Assembly: GCA_030146365.1 (NCBI GenBank)
Contig: JASLBU010000106.1
Coordinates: 1-5,288 of the forward strand
DNA: 5,288 nucleotides
Source of the DNA: Candidatus Limnocylindria bacterium
GTDB lineage: Bacteria > Chloroflexota > Limnocylindria > QHBO01
Direction of reading: 5' to 3'
Both the position numbers and the translations under genes were made by a program. The notes beneath the pieces were generated by a model. The model did no database searches. It was not told where the DNA came from and was given only the letters and a program-made list of their open reading frames with translations. Below, piece after piece: positions 1-5,164 of the stretch (the stretch's first letter is position 1; every line of letters begins with the position of its first letter).

Positions 1-223
1 GGCTGTCCACGTCCAGCCCGGCCTCGACGAGGCGCTCGCGGTCCTGCCTCGACTCGCCGGGCAGTGACCCCTGGACGAGCCAACCGTTGCGCGCCGCCCC
101 GAGCGCGTAGAACGACGCGAGCACCGGCGGCAGATCCTCAGGCGACTGCAGGAGTGCGGCCATGTGCGGGCAGTCGGGGCCGTCGATGTGGCTCTCCAGC
201 CGGGTGCGGAGCGCGTCACTCAA
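1..223 (-). CDS. Partial MEDS/DcmR-like sensory-domain protein (N-terminal 74 residues)
   Basis: The first 74 residues are visible; the rest lies beyond the left edge. I chose a TTG start at 223 because the frame then reads coherently (MSDALRTRLESHIDGPDCPH...) and AGGGG lies 6 nt upstream. The next in-frame ATG (163) would cut into the apparent domain. The gene overlaps the end of the histidine kinase by 8 bp (TTGAGTGA), so translation is probably coupled. From about residue 18 the pattern is a Cys/His pair (C18, H20), a hydrophobic strand, a 'SPEDLPPVLASFYALG' helix, a 'GWLVQG' strand and a helix ending 'EAGLDVDS'. This resembles the start of the MEDS domain (methanogen/methylotroph DcmR sensory domain), which often accompanies kinases and anti-sigma-type regulators. 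The match is from recalled pattern only. No catalytic residue is visible, and it could be another small sensory fold. Sure of the coding frame, unsure of the family. Confidence 0.6.
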   Translation of the reverse strand, partial: MSDALRTRLESHIDGPDCPHMAALLQSPEDLPPVLASFYALGAARNGWLVQGSLPGESRQDRERLVEAGLDVDS

Positions 224-1478
224 CGCTGGCCCCTGTCTGACCGGCCAGCGGGACGGTGAGGGTCACGATCGTTCCTCCGCCGGGGCGAGGAGCCACGTCG
301 ACGATGCCGCCGACGGCTCGGGCTCGCTCACGCATGATCCACACGCCGAAGTGTCCGTCACCTGGCGCCTTCGGTGCGTCCGTGCCGATCCCCCGGCCAT
401 CGTCCGCGATGTCGAGCCGAAGGGAGCCGGCCGTGACGGCCAGCGTCACGTGGGCGCAACTCGCTCGTGCGTGGCGCTCCACGTTCGTCAGCGCCTCCTG
501 GGTGACGCGGAGCACGGTCGAGACGACATCCGCCGGGACCTGCGTATGCGGTCCGACCTTCTCCACGGTCACGGCGAGCCCGCGTGCCGCGAACCGCGAG
601 CACAGCTCCTCGACGGCCGGCGCGACACCGCCGACGGGGACGACGACGGAGAGGTCCTCGAGCCCGGCCCGGACGACCCGGTGCGCGGACCGCACGGCCT
701 CGCGCAGGCGGCCGCGGCTGGCATCCGCGACGGTCGCGGGCGGCCCCGACTCGAGCAGCGACAGCTCGCGAACAGCCAGGGCCAGGTCCTGCGCGAGGCC
801 ATCGTGGAGATCCGCTGCGAGCCGCATCCGCTCGCGCTGGACCGCCGTCCGCTGGAGCTCCATCCGGAGGCGCGCCGTTTCGATGCCGGCGCTCAGCAGG
901 TCCACGAGGGAGGTCAGCGTCATCGCGCCGACGGGGTCGAGAGCGATCGGCTCTGACGCCGCGCCGATGACCAGGCCCATGGCCTCGCCGTCCGCGCGGA
1001 GCGGGAGCACCATCCACGACTCGGCCGGCGGGTCGAACGGATTCGGGATCAGCCACGCGGCCGCCTCGCGGAACACGAGCGGGGCCCCGGCTGAGGCGAG
1101 CATCGCCCAAGCCGCCGGGTCCACCGCGATGTCGTCCCGCGCCCGGAGCGGCGACGCCGCGTCACTGCTCACCGTGAAGCGGTGCAGCGACAGCTCGCGA
1201 GCCTCGCCCGCGCCCTGCCGTCCGGCCCCGACGTCCGTCACGTACATCGCGGCGACAGACAGGCCGAGGGCCTCGCGCATCTGGCGGAGCGCGCCCTCGC
1301 TCAGGTCCTGGAGCGGCCCGGGTGTCACGAGCGCGTAGGCGACCCGCTGCACCGCTCGGAGCGCCGTCAGGACCCGCCCGTCGACCGGACCGATGAGCGT
1401 GTGCTCGGTGACCGGTGGCTCCGGGGCCGTCGCGGGGAGTCGACCCTCCATCTCCGGACGGTACACTGCCTCGCCCAT
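216..1478 (-). CDS. GAF-domain sensor histidine kinase, HisKA_3 (NarX/DesK-like) family
   Basis: This is a 420-residue cytoplasmic sensor kinase that would autophosphorylate and pass phosphate to a NarL-type regulator, presumably the one encoded divergently. A GAF-like sensory region spans about residues 35-205. An HPK7-type dimerisation helix follows, with the H-box around H225 (AADLHDGLAQDL). The HATPase domain shows an N-box with N332 (QEALTNVERHA), a G1 box D359-D-G-R-G and a G2 box around G375-H-F-G. No transmembrane helix or signal peptide is visible, so the signal is likely intracellular or a small diffusible ligand. The frame is open up to 1769, but the upstream part is Ser/Arg-rich and antisense to the regulator gene, so it is rejected. 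ATG 1478 is preferred; ATG 1451 is an alternative and neither has a clear Shine-Dalgarno, so the mRNA may be leaderless. The stop overlaps the downstream MEDS-like gene. Confidence 0.9.
   Translation of the reverse strand: MGEAVYRPEMEGRLPATAPEPPVTEHTLIGPVDGRVLTALRAVQRVAYALVTPGPLQDLSEGALRQMREALGLSVAAMYVTDVGAGRQGAGEARELSLHRFTVSSDAASPLRARDDIAVDPAAWAMLASAGAPLVFREAAAWLIPNPFDPPAESWMVLPLRADGEAMGLVIGAASEPIALDPVGAMTLTSLVDLLSAGIETARLRMELQRTAVQRERMRLAADLHDGLAQDLALAVRELSLLESGPPATVADASRGRLREAVRSAHRVVRAGLEDLSVVVPVGGVAPAVEELCSRFAARGLAVTVEKVGPHTQVPADVVSTVLRVTQEALTNVERHARASCAHVTLAVTAGSLRLDIADDGRGIGTDAPKAPGDGHFGVWIMRERARAVGGIVDVAPRPGGGTIVTLTVPLAGQTGASVE
230..234 (-). promoter_or_regulatory. Ribosome binding site deciding a TTG start
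   Basis: AGGGG on the minus strand lies 6 nt before the TTG at 223. It sits inside the last codons of the histidine kinase. It supports the TTG start over the overlapping GTG at 219, which is in another frame and gives an implausible Arg/Ser-rich product. Confidence 0.5.
1440..1467 (+). promoter_or_regulatory. Possible sigma70-type promoter for the response regulator
   Basis: TCGACC (1440-1445, 4/6 to TTGACA) and TACACT (1462-1467, 4/6 to TATAAT) are separated by 16 nt. Transcription would start near 1474 and give a short leader before the GTG at 1501. The elements lie inside the 5' end of the kinase gene if the kinase starts at 1478; the -10 would be intergenic if it starts at 1451. Such matches arise by chance in GC-rich DNA. 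Confidence 0.3.
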
Positions 1479-1487
1479 CGACGTCCG
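1455..1487. repeat. Dyad CGGACG / CGTCCG flanking the divergent gene starts
   Basis: CGGACG at 1455-1460 is the exact reverse complement of CGTCCG at 1482-1487, with centres 27 bp apart. A further weak match lies outside the arms (TC at 1452-1453 with GA/AG near 1489-1490). It spans both candidate starts of the kinase and the leader of the regulator. It could be an operator for the divergent pair. Six-base arms are short and may be chance. Confidence 0.3.
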
Positions 1488-1494
1488 AAGGGAG
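1488..1494 (+). promoter_or_regulatory. Ribosome binding site of the response regulator
   Basis: AAGGGAG lies 6 nt before the GTG at 1501. It fixes that codon as the start, although the frame stays open upstream to an ATG at 1393. The 36 residues that upstream start would add are not part of a receiver fold. Confidence 0.65.
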
Positions 1495-1500
1495 ACCGGC

Positions 1501-2199
1501 GTGCCAGCACCCACCGCCCGGCCGCCGGTGACCGTCCTGATCGCGGATGACCACCGGCTGATGCTCGAGGGCACGGCAGCCCTGCTCGAGGCGGACGCGC
1601 GGATCTCGGTCGTCGGGCTGGCTCGCGATGGCGCCGAGGCGATCGAGCAGGCGGTCGAGCTTCGGCCCGACGTCGTCCTGCTCGATCTGAACATGCCTGG
1701 CGTGGGTGGCATCGAGGCATCTGCCGAGCTCCGGACGCGCCTGCCGGAAGCCCAGGTCCTGATGCTCACCGTCTCCGAGCACGAGGAGGACCTGTACGCC
1801 GCCCTGCGGATGGGCGCGTCAGGCTACCTCCTCAAGGACATGCCGTCCGGCGAGCTCGTCGACGCGATCCTGCGGGTCGGGAGCGGCGAGCCCCAGATCG
1901 CGCCACGGATGGCGGTCCGGCTCCTCGCCGACCTGACGGTCCCCGCACTCCCGCCGCCACCCCCCGTCGTTCCCGGCGTCGCGTCCAGGGCGACGCTGGA
2001 CGACACGCTCAGCGAGCGCGAGCGCGAGGTTCTCGGGCTGCTCGCCGAGGGGCTGCGCAACCGCGAGATCGCTGATGCGCTGTTCATCACCGAAGCGACG
2101 GTCAAGACGCATGTCCGCCACATCCTCGAGAAGCTTCGCTTCCGGAACCGCGCCGAAGCGGCCGCGTACGCGGCGCGCCGGCAACCTCGCGGCGACTGA
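1501..2199 (+). CDS. NarL/FixJ-family response regulator (REC + LuxR HTH)
   Basis: This is a 232-residue DNA-binding response regulator. The N-terminal receiver domain (about 10-127) has the acidic pair D16-D17, phosphoacceptor D62 (VVLLDLNMPG), switch T90 and K112 (YLLKD). A linker with five consecutive prolines (151-155) leads to a LuxR-type helix-turn-helix at about 168-226. That domain shows the typical 'LSEREREVLGLLAEG' opening and 'EATVKTHVRHILEKL' recognition region. The start is GTG with a good ribosome binding site. The divergently encoded HisKA_3 kinase belongs to the family that normally partners NarL-type regulators, so they most likely form one two-component system. All phosphorylation residues are intact. 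Targets cannot be read from the sequence; the divergent control region and the sigma factor gene 92 bp downstream are plausible candidates. Confidence 0.95.
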   Translation: MPAPTARPPVTVLIADDHRLMLEGTAALLEADARISVVGLARDGAEAIEQAVELRPDVVLLDLNMPGVGGIEASAELRTRLPEAQVLMLTVSEHEEDLYAALRMGASGYLLKDMPSGELVDAILRVGSGEPQIAPRMAVRLLADLTVPALPPPPPVVPGVASRATLDDTLSEREREVLGLLAEGLRNREIADALFITEATVKTHVRHILEKLRFRNRAEAAAYAARRQPRGD

Positions 2200-2222
2200 C
2201 CGCCGAATCATCCCTTCGGTGG
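2200..2222 (+). terminator. Hairpin directly after the response regulator stop
   Basis: CCGCCGAA (2200-2207) pairs with TTCGGTGG (2215-2222): 8 bp with one G-U pair and a 7-nt loop, beginning on the base after the TGA. No T-run follows, so it may be a U-less terminator or an mRNA-stabilising stem rather than a classical intrinsic terminator. It separates the regulator from the sigma factor gene. Confidence 0.5.
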
Positions 2223-2291
2223 ATGGCGCGGGAGCGTCACAGGTCTACGGTGAACCGACCACTCGTCGACCGACTCACCCGAGACAACGCC

Positions 2292-2957
2292 ATGGACGCA
2301 CCCCTCCCCCTGGATCCCGCGCTCGCGCCGACGCCGGTGGCGCTCCCGGCATTCGCGGCCGCGCGCGACGATGCCGGCGGCCGCACTCCACCCGCGACCG
2401 CCACCGACGTCGACCTCATCGAGCACCTGCGCACCGGCCGGACCGAAGCGCTCGGAGCGCTGTACGACGCGTACGGCCGGATGGCCTACGGCCTCGCCTA
2501 CCGGATCACCCGCGATCCAGGGCTCGCCGAGGACGCGGTCCAGGATGCGTTCCTGGGCGCGTGGAACAACGCACGCCATTACTCGCCGGAGCGCGCCTCC
2601 GTGAAGACGTGGCTTCTGTCGATCGTCCACCACAGGTCCGTGGACATCGTCCGGCGCCGCCGGCGCCCGGTGGAGTCGCTGACGCCCGAGACCACCTCGC
2701 CGGAGCTCGTGCGCGATGACCTGTGGTCCGAGGTCAAGCAGCGGCTTGATCGAACGACCGTCGTGACGGCACTCGCCTCGCTCCCGATCCCGCAGCGCGA
2801 GGCGATCGAGATGGCCTACTTCGGCGGCCTCACGCAGGTCGAGATCGCCGCCGCGACCGGCGCACCCCTCGGTACGGTCAAGAGCCGGGTCCGCGCCGGG
2901 CTCGAGAGCCTGCGACGAACGCTCGAGCACCAGGGTCTCGGCACCTCACCGTCCTGA
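2292..2957 (+). CDS. ECF-type RNA polymerase sigma factor (sigma-70 family)
   Basis: This 221-residue sigma factor would direct RNA polymerase to alternative promoters. An Ala/Pro-rich N-terminal stretch (about 1-35) precedes sigma region 2 at about 53-123, with core-binding and -10 motifs 'AEDAVQDAFLGAW' and 'VKTWLLSIVHHRSVDIVRRR'. Region 4 at about 155-212 has 'LASLPIPQREAIEMAYFGG', the helix-turn-helix 'LTQVEIAAATGAPLGTVKSR' and 'GLESLRRTL'. These are typical of RpoE/SigK-like ECF factors. ATG 2292 is chosen because the alternatives (GTG 2250, ATG 2223) only add basic, low-similarity residues; ATG 2223 has no ribosome binding site, while GTG 2250 has a weak AGG. No anti-sigma gene follows: the next gene is on the opposite strand. 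Control may therefore be transcriptional, possibly by the regulator upstream, or by an anti-sigma encoded elsewhere. Function is certain at family level; the regulon is unknown. Confidence 0.92.
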   Translation: MDAPLPLDPALAPTPVALPAFAAARDDAGGRTPPATATDVDLIEHLRTGRTEALGALYDAYGRMAYGLAYRITRDPGLAEDAVQDAFLGAWNNARHYSPERASVKTWLLSIVHHRSVDIVRRRRRPVESLTPETTSPELVRDDLWSEVKQRLDRTTVVTALASLPIPQREAIEMAYFGGLTQVEIAAATGAPLGTVKSRVRAGLESLRRTLEHQGLGTSPS

Positions 2958-2958
2958 G

Positions 2959-2977
2959 CCGCGTCGACCCTGCGCGG
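2959..2977. terminator. Possible bidirectional hairpin between convergent genes
   Basis: CCGCG (2959-2963) pairs with CGCGG (2973-2977) around a 9-nt loop in the 28-bp gap between the sigma factor and the CoxG-like gene. It is short and has no T-run. Its position between convergent stops is the main support. Confidence 0.3.
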
Positions 2978-2985
2978 AGCCGAGG

Positions 2986-3423
2986 TCATCTCGACGGGGC
3001 TGCGAGCCTCATCCGGATGCACTCAAACGTCTCGTCGATCATCCGGATGGCCGTGCCCTCGATCATCCGACCGAGCGCGCCGTCGAGACCGACGTCCGCC
3101 GCCCACTCCATGACGGTCGGGCCATCCGGGTCGCCCGAGAGCCGCATCTCCGCGGTTCCGGCGATCTCGGTGCCCGTCGCCTCACCGCGGGCACGAAGCA
3201 GCGCCCGCTCGTGGAGATCCGCCTCCGCGACGACGACGTCCACGGTCGCGCGGCTCGAAAACGGCCCGAACCCGACCTTGGCCACGACGCGGAAATGGCT
3301 TGGGTCGACGATCTCCAGCGTCTCGTAGCCAGGTCCGCACTCCGTGACCTGCTCGGGGTCCATCAGGAAGTCCCAGACCGTCTGGCGGGGAGCGGCGATC
3401 TCGACGCGGCCACTGAGCTGCAT
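2986..3423 (-). CDS. CoxG-like SRPBCC-family protein
   Basis: This 145-residue soluble protein has the SRPBCC (START-like) fold of the CoxG family, formerly 'carbon monoxide dehydrogenase subunit G'. Diagnostic features are the opening 'MQLSGRVEIAAPRQTVWDFLMDPE', a following Cys-Gly-Pro-Gly-Tyr-Glu motif (29-34, normally C-I-P-G-x-E), the 'VKVGF/GP' strand near 45-55, and a C-terminal helix (117-141) that would cap the cavity. The length matches the family. The ATG at 3423 has GGAG 5 nt upstream. CoxG homologues accompany CO/aerobic-type molybdenum hydroxylases, where they help anchor or deliver the enzyme or quinone. No such hydroxylase genes are visible here, so the role is open: it may bind a hydrophobic ligand. 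Residues 142-145 end the protein without the long hydrophobic membrane tail found in some CoxG proteins. It is divergent from the F420-type oxidoreductase, which may share control. Confidence 0.8.
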   Translation of the reverse strand: MQLSGRVEIAAPRQTVWDFLMDPEQVTECGPGYETLEIVDPSHFRVVAKVGFGPFSSRATVDVVVAEADLHERALLRARGEATGTEIAGTAEMRLSGDPDGPTVMEWAADVGLDGALGRMIEGTAIRMIDETFECIRMRLAAPSR

Positions 3424-3427
3424 GCGT

Positions 3428-3434
3428 TCTCCAA
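3428..3434 (-). promoter_or_regulatory. Ribosome binding site of the CoxG-like gene
   Basis: TTGGAGA on the minus strand has its GGAG core 5 nt before the ATG at 3423, supporting this start. Confidence 0.55.
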
Positions 3435-3487
3435 TGGCCCTCTGCAGGGGTGAACCGGGAGTTGACCGTCAGCTGTACGGGAGGCGA

Positions 3488-3519
3488 CACGGGCCGGCAC
3501 AGTCCCGTGCCGAAGGGAC
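3488..3519. repeat. Overlapping, mutually exclusive stems in the divergent spacer
   Basis: Three stems share bases: CACGGG (3488-3493) with CCCGTG (3504-3509); CGGCAC (3495-3500) with GTGCCG (3507-3512), loop AGTCCC; and GTCCC (3502-3506) with GGGAC (3515-3519). Only one can form at a time. The segment lies in the 208-bp spacer between the CoxG-like and oxidoreductase genes (3424-3631). I see no other feature there and no convincing promoter: a TTGACC at 3462 lacks a matching -10. It may be an operator or a leader structure, or simply GC-rich chance. Confidence 0.35.
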
Positions 3520-3621
3520 GATAGGCCCGATCGCGGATGGTGGTGGCGCAACCCGTCCGCCGCTGCCCGCCAGCGCGCCCACCAACGTGCCGCGGTACGG
3601 TCACAGGCGACGGTCCAACGA

Positions 3622-3627
3622 CGGAGG
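3622..3627 (+). promoter_or_regulatory. Ribosome binding site of the F420-type oxidoreductase
   Basis: CGGAGG lies 4 nt before the ATG at 3632. It decides this start, as the same frame is open far upstream (to 3344) through sequence that overlaps the CoxG-like gene. Confidence 0.7.
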
Positions 3628-3631
3628 CGAC

Positions 3632-4645
3632 ATGACGACGATCGGCTACGCCGCGATGCTCGAGCAGTTCCACCCGAACGACCTGCTCGAGTGGTGTCCG
3701 CAGGCGGAAGAGGCCGGCTTCAGCGCCGGTTTCATGGTCTCGGAGCACTTCCATCCGTGGACGCCGCAGCAGGGCCAGTCCGCGTTCGCGTGGAGCTTCA
3801 TGGGCGCGCTTGGATTGCGCACGAGCCTGCGCTTCGGGACCGCCGTCACGTGTCCCGGGTTCCGCTATCACCCGGCCGTTGTCGCCCACGCCGCGGCGAC
3901 CCTCGGGGCGATGTTCCCCGGCCGCTTCTGGCTGGGCCTGGGCGCCGGCGAGGCGCTGAACGAGCACATCATCGGCGGCGAGTGGCCGGAGATCGGCACC
4001 CGCTCGGCGATGATGTTCGAGTCGATCGAGCTGATCAACAAGCTGTTCACCGGGCAGGTGACAAAGCACCGGGGCACGCACTTCAAGCTCGAGAGCGCGA
4101 AGCTCTACACCCGCCCAGACGAGCCGGTGAAGGTCTACGTCGCGACGGCCGGCCCGGTCAACGCGAAGAAGACCGGGAAGTTCGCGGACGGGATGATCAC
4201 CGTCGGCGCGGCCGACGAGAAGATCGGCATGCTCTGGGGCAAGTTCGAGGAGGGTGCCCGCGAGGCGGGCAAGGACCCGGCCGGCATGCCCAAGCTCCTC
4301 CAGATCCACGTCAGCTGGGCCCGGACCGACGACGAGGCCCGGGACAACGCCGTCCGCGAGTGGCCGAACGGCGGGATGCCCTTCCCCAAGCAGGACATCA
4401 AGAACCCGGAAGACTTCGCGGCCATGGCGAAGCTCGTCGGACCCGACGACTTCACGAACCGGGTGCTCATGACCGCTGACCTGCGGGCGCACATCGAGCA
4501 CATCCAGCACTACGTCGACATGGGCTTCGACGAGGTCCATCTTCACAATGTCGGGCGCAACCAGGCGGAGTTCATCGAGGTCTTCGGCAAGGAGGTCCTG
4601 CCCGAGCTGCGGCTCGAGGCAGGCGAGGCCGTGGCCGTCGGCTGA
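3632..4645 (+). CDS. F420-dependent glucose-6-phosphate dehydrogenase-like oxidoreductase (luciferase-like family)
   Basis: This 337-residue protein has the luciferase-like monooxygenase (TIM-barrel) fold and closely follows the F420-dependent glucose-6-phosphate dehydrogenase (FGD) pattern and length. Landmarks are 'EQFHPNDL' with E11, 'SEHFHPW' with H39 and W43, the 'FRYHPAVVA' strand, 'GLGAGEALNE' with E107, and the C-terminal 'VDMGFDEVHLHNVG'. E11, H39, W43 and E107 line up, from memory, with E13, H40, W44 and E109 of mycobacterial FGD1, the F420/catalytic set. Of the three FGD phosphate-binding residues, the K259 and R283 equivalents appear kept ('FPKQD', 'TNRVL'), but the K198 position falls in 'VGAADEK', with no Lys there. 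The substrate may therefore not be glucose 6-phosphate; alcohols and other sugar phosphates are options. It implies that the host makes coenzyme F420. Cytoplasmic, no signal peptide. A hairpin follows the stop. Confidence 0.88.
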   Translation: MTTIGYAAMLEQFHPNDLLEWCPQAEEAGFSAGFMVSEHFHPWTPQQGQSAFAWSFMGALGLRTSLRFGTAVTCPGFRYHPAVVAHAAATLGAMFPGRFWLGLGAGEALNEHIIGGEWPEIGTRSAMMFESIELINKLFTGQVTKHRGTHFKLESAKLYTRPDEPVKVYVATAGPVNAKKTGKFADGMITVGAADEKIGMLWGKFEEGAREAGKDPAGMPKLLQIHVSWARTDDEARDNAVREWPNGGMPFPKQDIKNPEDFAAMAKLVGPDDFTNRVLMTADLRAHIEHIQHYVDMGFDEVHLHNVGRNQAEFIEVFGKEVLPELRLEAGEAVAVG

Positions 4646-4648
4646 CGC

Positions 4649-4665
4649 CCGCGGTTCAGCCGCGG
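4649..4665 (+). terminator. Hairpin after the oxidoreductase stop
   Basis: CCGCGG (4649-4654) and CCGCGG (4660-4665) pair around the loop TTCAG, 3 nt after the TGA. The stem is all G-C. No T-run follows, as is common for weak or U-less terminators in high-GC genomes. Confidence 0.45.
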
Positions 4666-4728
4666 ACGAGGGTGCCGCGAGGCGTCCTCACCGACGCTGC
4701 CCTGCAACCACGCTGCAAGCGCTGCTCC

Positions 4729-4777
4729 GCGACTTTGCGGACTGGCAACAGCCGCGGTGCTCGACAGTCCGCTTCGC
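4729..4777. repeat. Interrupted inverted repeat upstream of the membrane-protein pair
   Basis: GCGGACTG (4737-4744) is the exact reverse complement of CAGTCCGC (4765-4772). An outer GCGA (4729-4732) pairs with TCGC (4774-4777) across a small internal loop. That gives 12 paired bases around a 20-nt centre, ending 36 bp before the GTG at 4814. It may be an operator, a leader stem or a second terminator. Together with the hairpin at 4649 it is the only structure I see in the 168-bp gap 4646-4813. Confidence 0.45.
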
Positions 4778-4804
4778 ACGCGCCCCGAGCATCGCGTGCA
4801 GGGC

Positions 4805-4811
4805 GAGGTGA
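4805..4811 (+). promoter_or_regulatory. Ribosome binding site GAGGTGA deciding a GTG start
   Basis: GAGGTGA is an extended match to the anti-Shine-Dalgarno. It precedes the GTG at 4814 by only 2 nt (6 nt from the end of the GAGG core). A second in-frame GTG at 4808 lies within it. The domain begins right after 4814 (GRLWRGYGL), which favours the later start. Confidence 0.5.
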
Positions 4812-4813
4812 CC

Positions 4814-5164
4814 GTGGGACGGCTGTGGCGCGGGTATGGGCTGAGCATCACGCTCGCCATCCTCTTCTTCGTGAGCCTGCTCCTCCAGACCTGGATGGGC
4901 TGGATGGAGTTCGTCTCGGAGCAGAAGGGGCACGGCCAGCAGCCCCAGGCGTTCGGCCCGGACGGCTACATCTGGCGCTGGGGCCAGGCAACCTTCGAGA
5001 ACTGGCAGTCCGAGTTCCTTCAGGTCTTCGTGTTCATCGTCCTGACCACATTCCTTGTCCACCGCAAGAGCCACGAGTCACCGGACACCGACTACGACAC
5101 GGAGGCGACGCTCCGGCGGATCGAGGCGCAGCTCGACGACATCGAGAAGCGGTTGGCGAAATGA
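4814..5164 (+). CDS. Small two-helix membrane protein, DUF6766-like
   Basis: This 116-residue protein has two predicted membrane helices, at about 8-29 (YGLSITLAILFFVSLLLQTW) and 67-84. The segment between them carries conserved-looking residues: 'GWMEFVSEQKGHGQ', 'FGPDGY' and 'ATFENWQSEFLQ'. This arrangement recalls the DUF6766 family, including its 'xENWxSEFLQ' motif, and is identified from memory of the pattern. A charged tail (about 87-116, 'EATLRRIEAQLDDIEKRL') looks like a short cytoplasmic coiled coil. With only two helices, both termini should be on the same side, probably cytoplasmic. The start is GTG 4814; GTG 4808 and ATG 4757 are alternatives, the latter lacking a ribosome binding site and running through the inverted repeat. 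The stop overlaps the next start as ATGA, so the two genes form a coupled operon. No biochemical role is known to me. Confidence 0.8.
   Translation: MGRLWRGYGLSITLAILFFVSLLLQTWMGWMEFVSEQKGHGQQPQAFGPDGYIWRWGQATFENWQSEFLQVFVFIVLTTFLVHRKSHESPDTDYDTEATLRRIEAQLDDIEKRLAK

Noticed and set aside
162..1338. Long plus-strand open frames (162-956 and 256-1338) antisense to the kinase gene
   Set aside because: Products are Arg/Ala/Ser-rich without domain patterns, as expected for GC-rich DNA antisense to a gene with clear H, N and G boxes on the minus strand.
1479..1769. N-terminal extension of the kinase frame back to 1769
   Set aside because: It lies antisense to the receiver domain of the regulator, is Ser/Arg-rich and adds no known domain; ATG 1478 or 1451 is more plausible.
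2223..2291. ECF autoregulatory promoter (GGAAC-type -35 with CGTC -10) before the sigma factor
   Set aside because: A GGAGC and a CGTC exist but are about 28 nt apart, too far for a 16-17 nt spacer.
2208..2930. 240-codon minus-strand open frame across the sigma factor gene
   Set aside because: The plus strand encodes clear sigma region 2 and region 4 motifs; the antisense product has no recognisable pattern.
3344..3631. Extension of the oxidoreductase frame upstream to 3344
   Set aside because: The extension overlaps the CoxG-like gene, while CGGAGG just before the ATG at 3632 and family length both fit the later start.
3182..4546. 454-codon minus-strand open frame across the oxidoreductase
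   Set aside because: It is antisense to a strongly recognisable FGD-like protein and overlaps the CoxG-like gene in another frame; composition (His/Arg/Val-rich, no motif) marks it as a shadow.
4700..4780. tRNA-like or small RNA fold in the gap before 4814
   Set aside because: The paired arms are followed by no cloverleaf, no T-loop GTTCRANNC and no acceptor-stem CCA pattern; an inverted repeat is the simplest description.
4688..5074. Minus-strand open frame opposite the DUF6766-like gene
   Set aside because: It is antisense to a protein with clear membrane helices and a family motif, and has no motif of its own.
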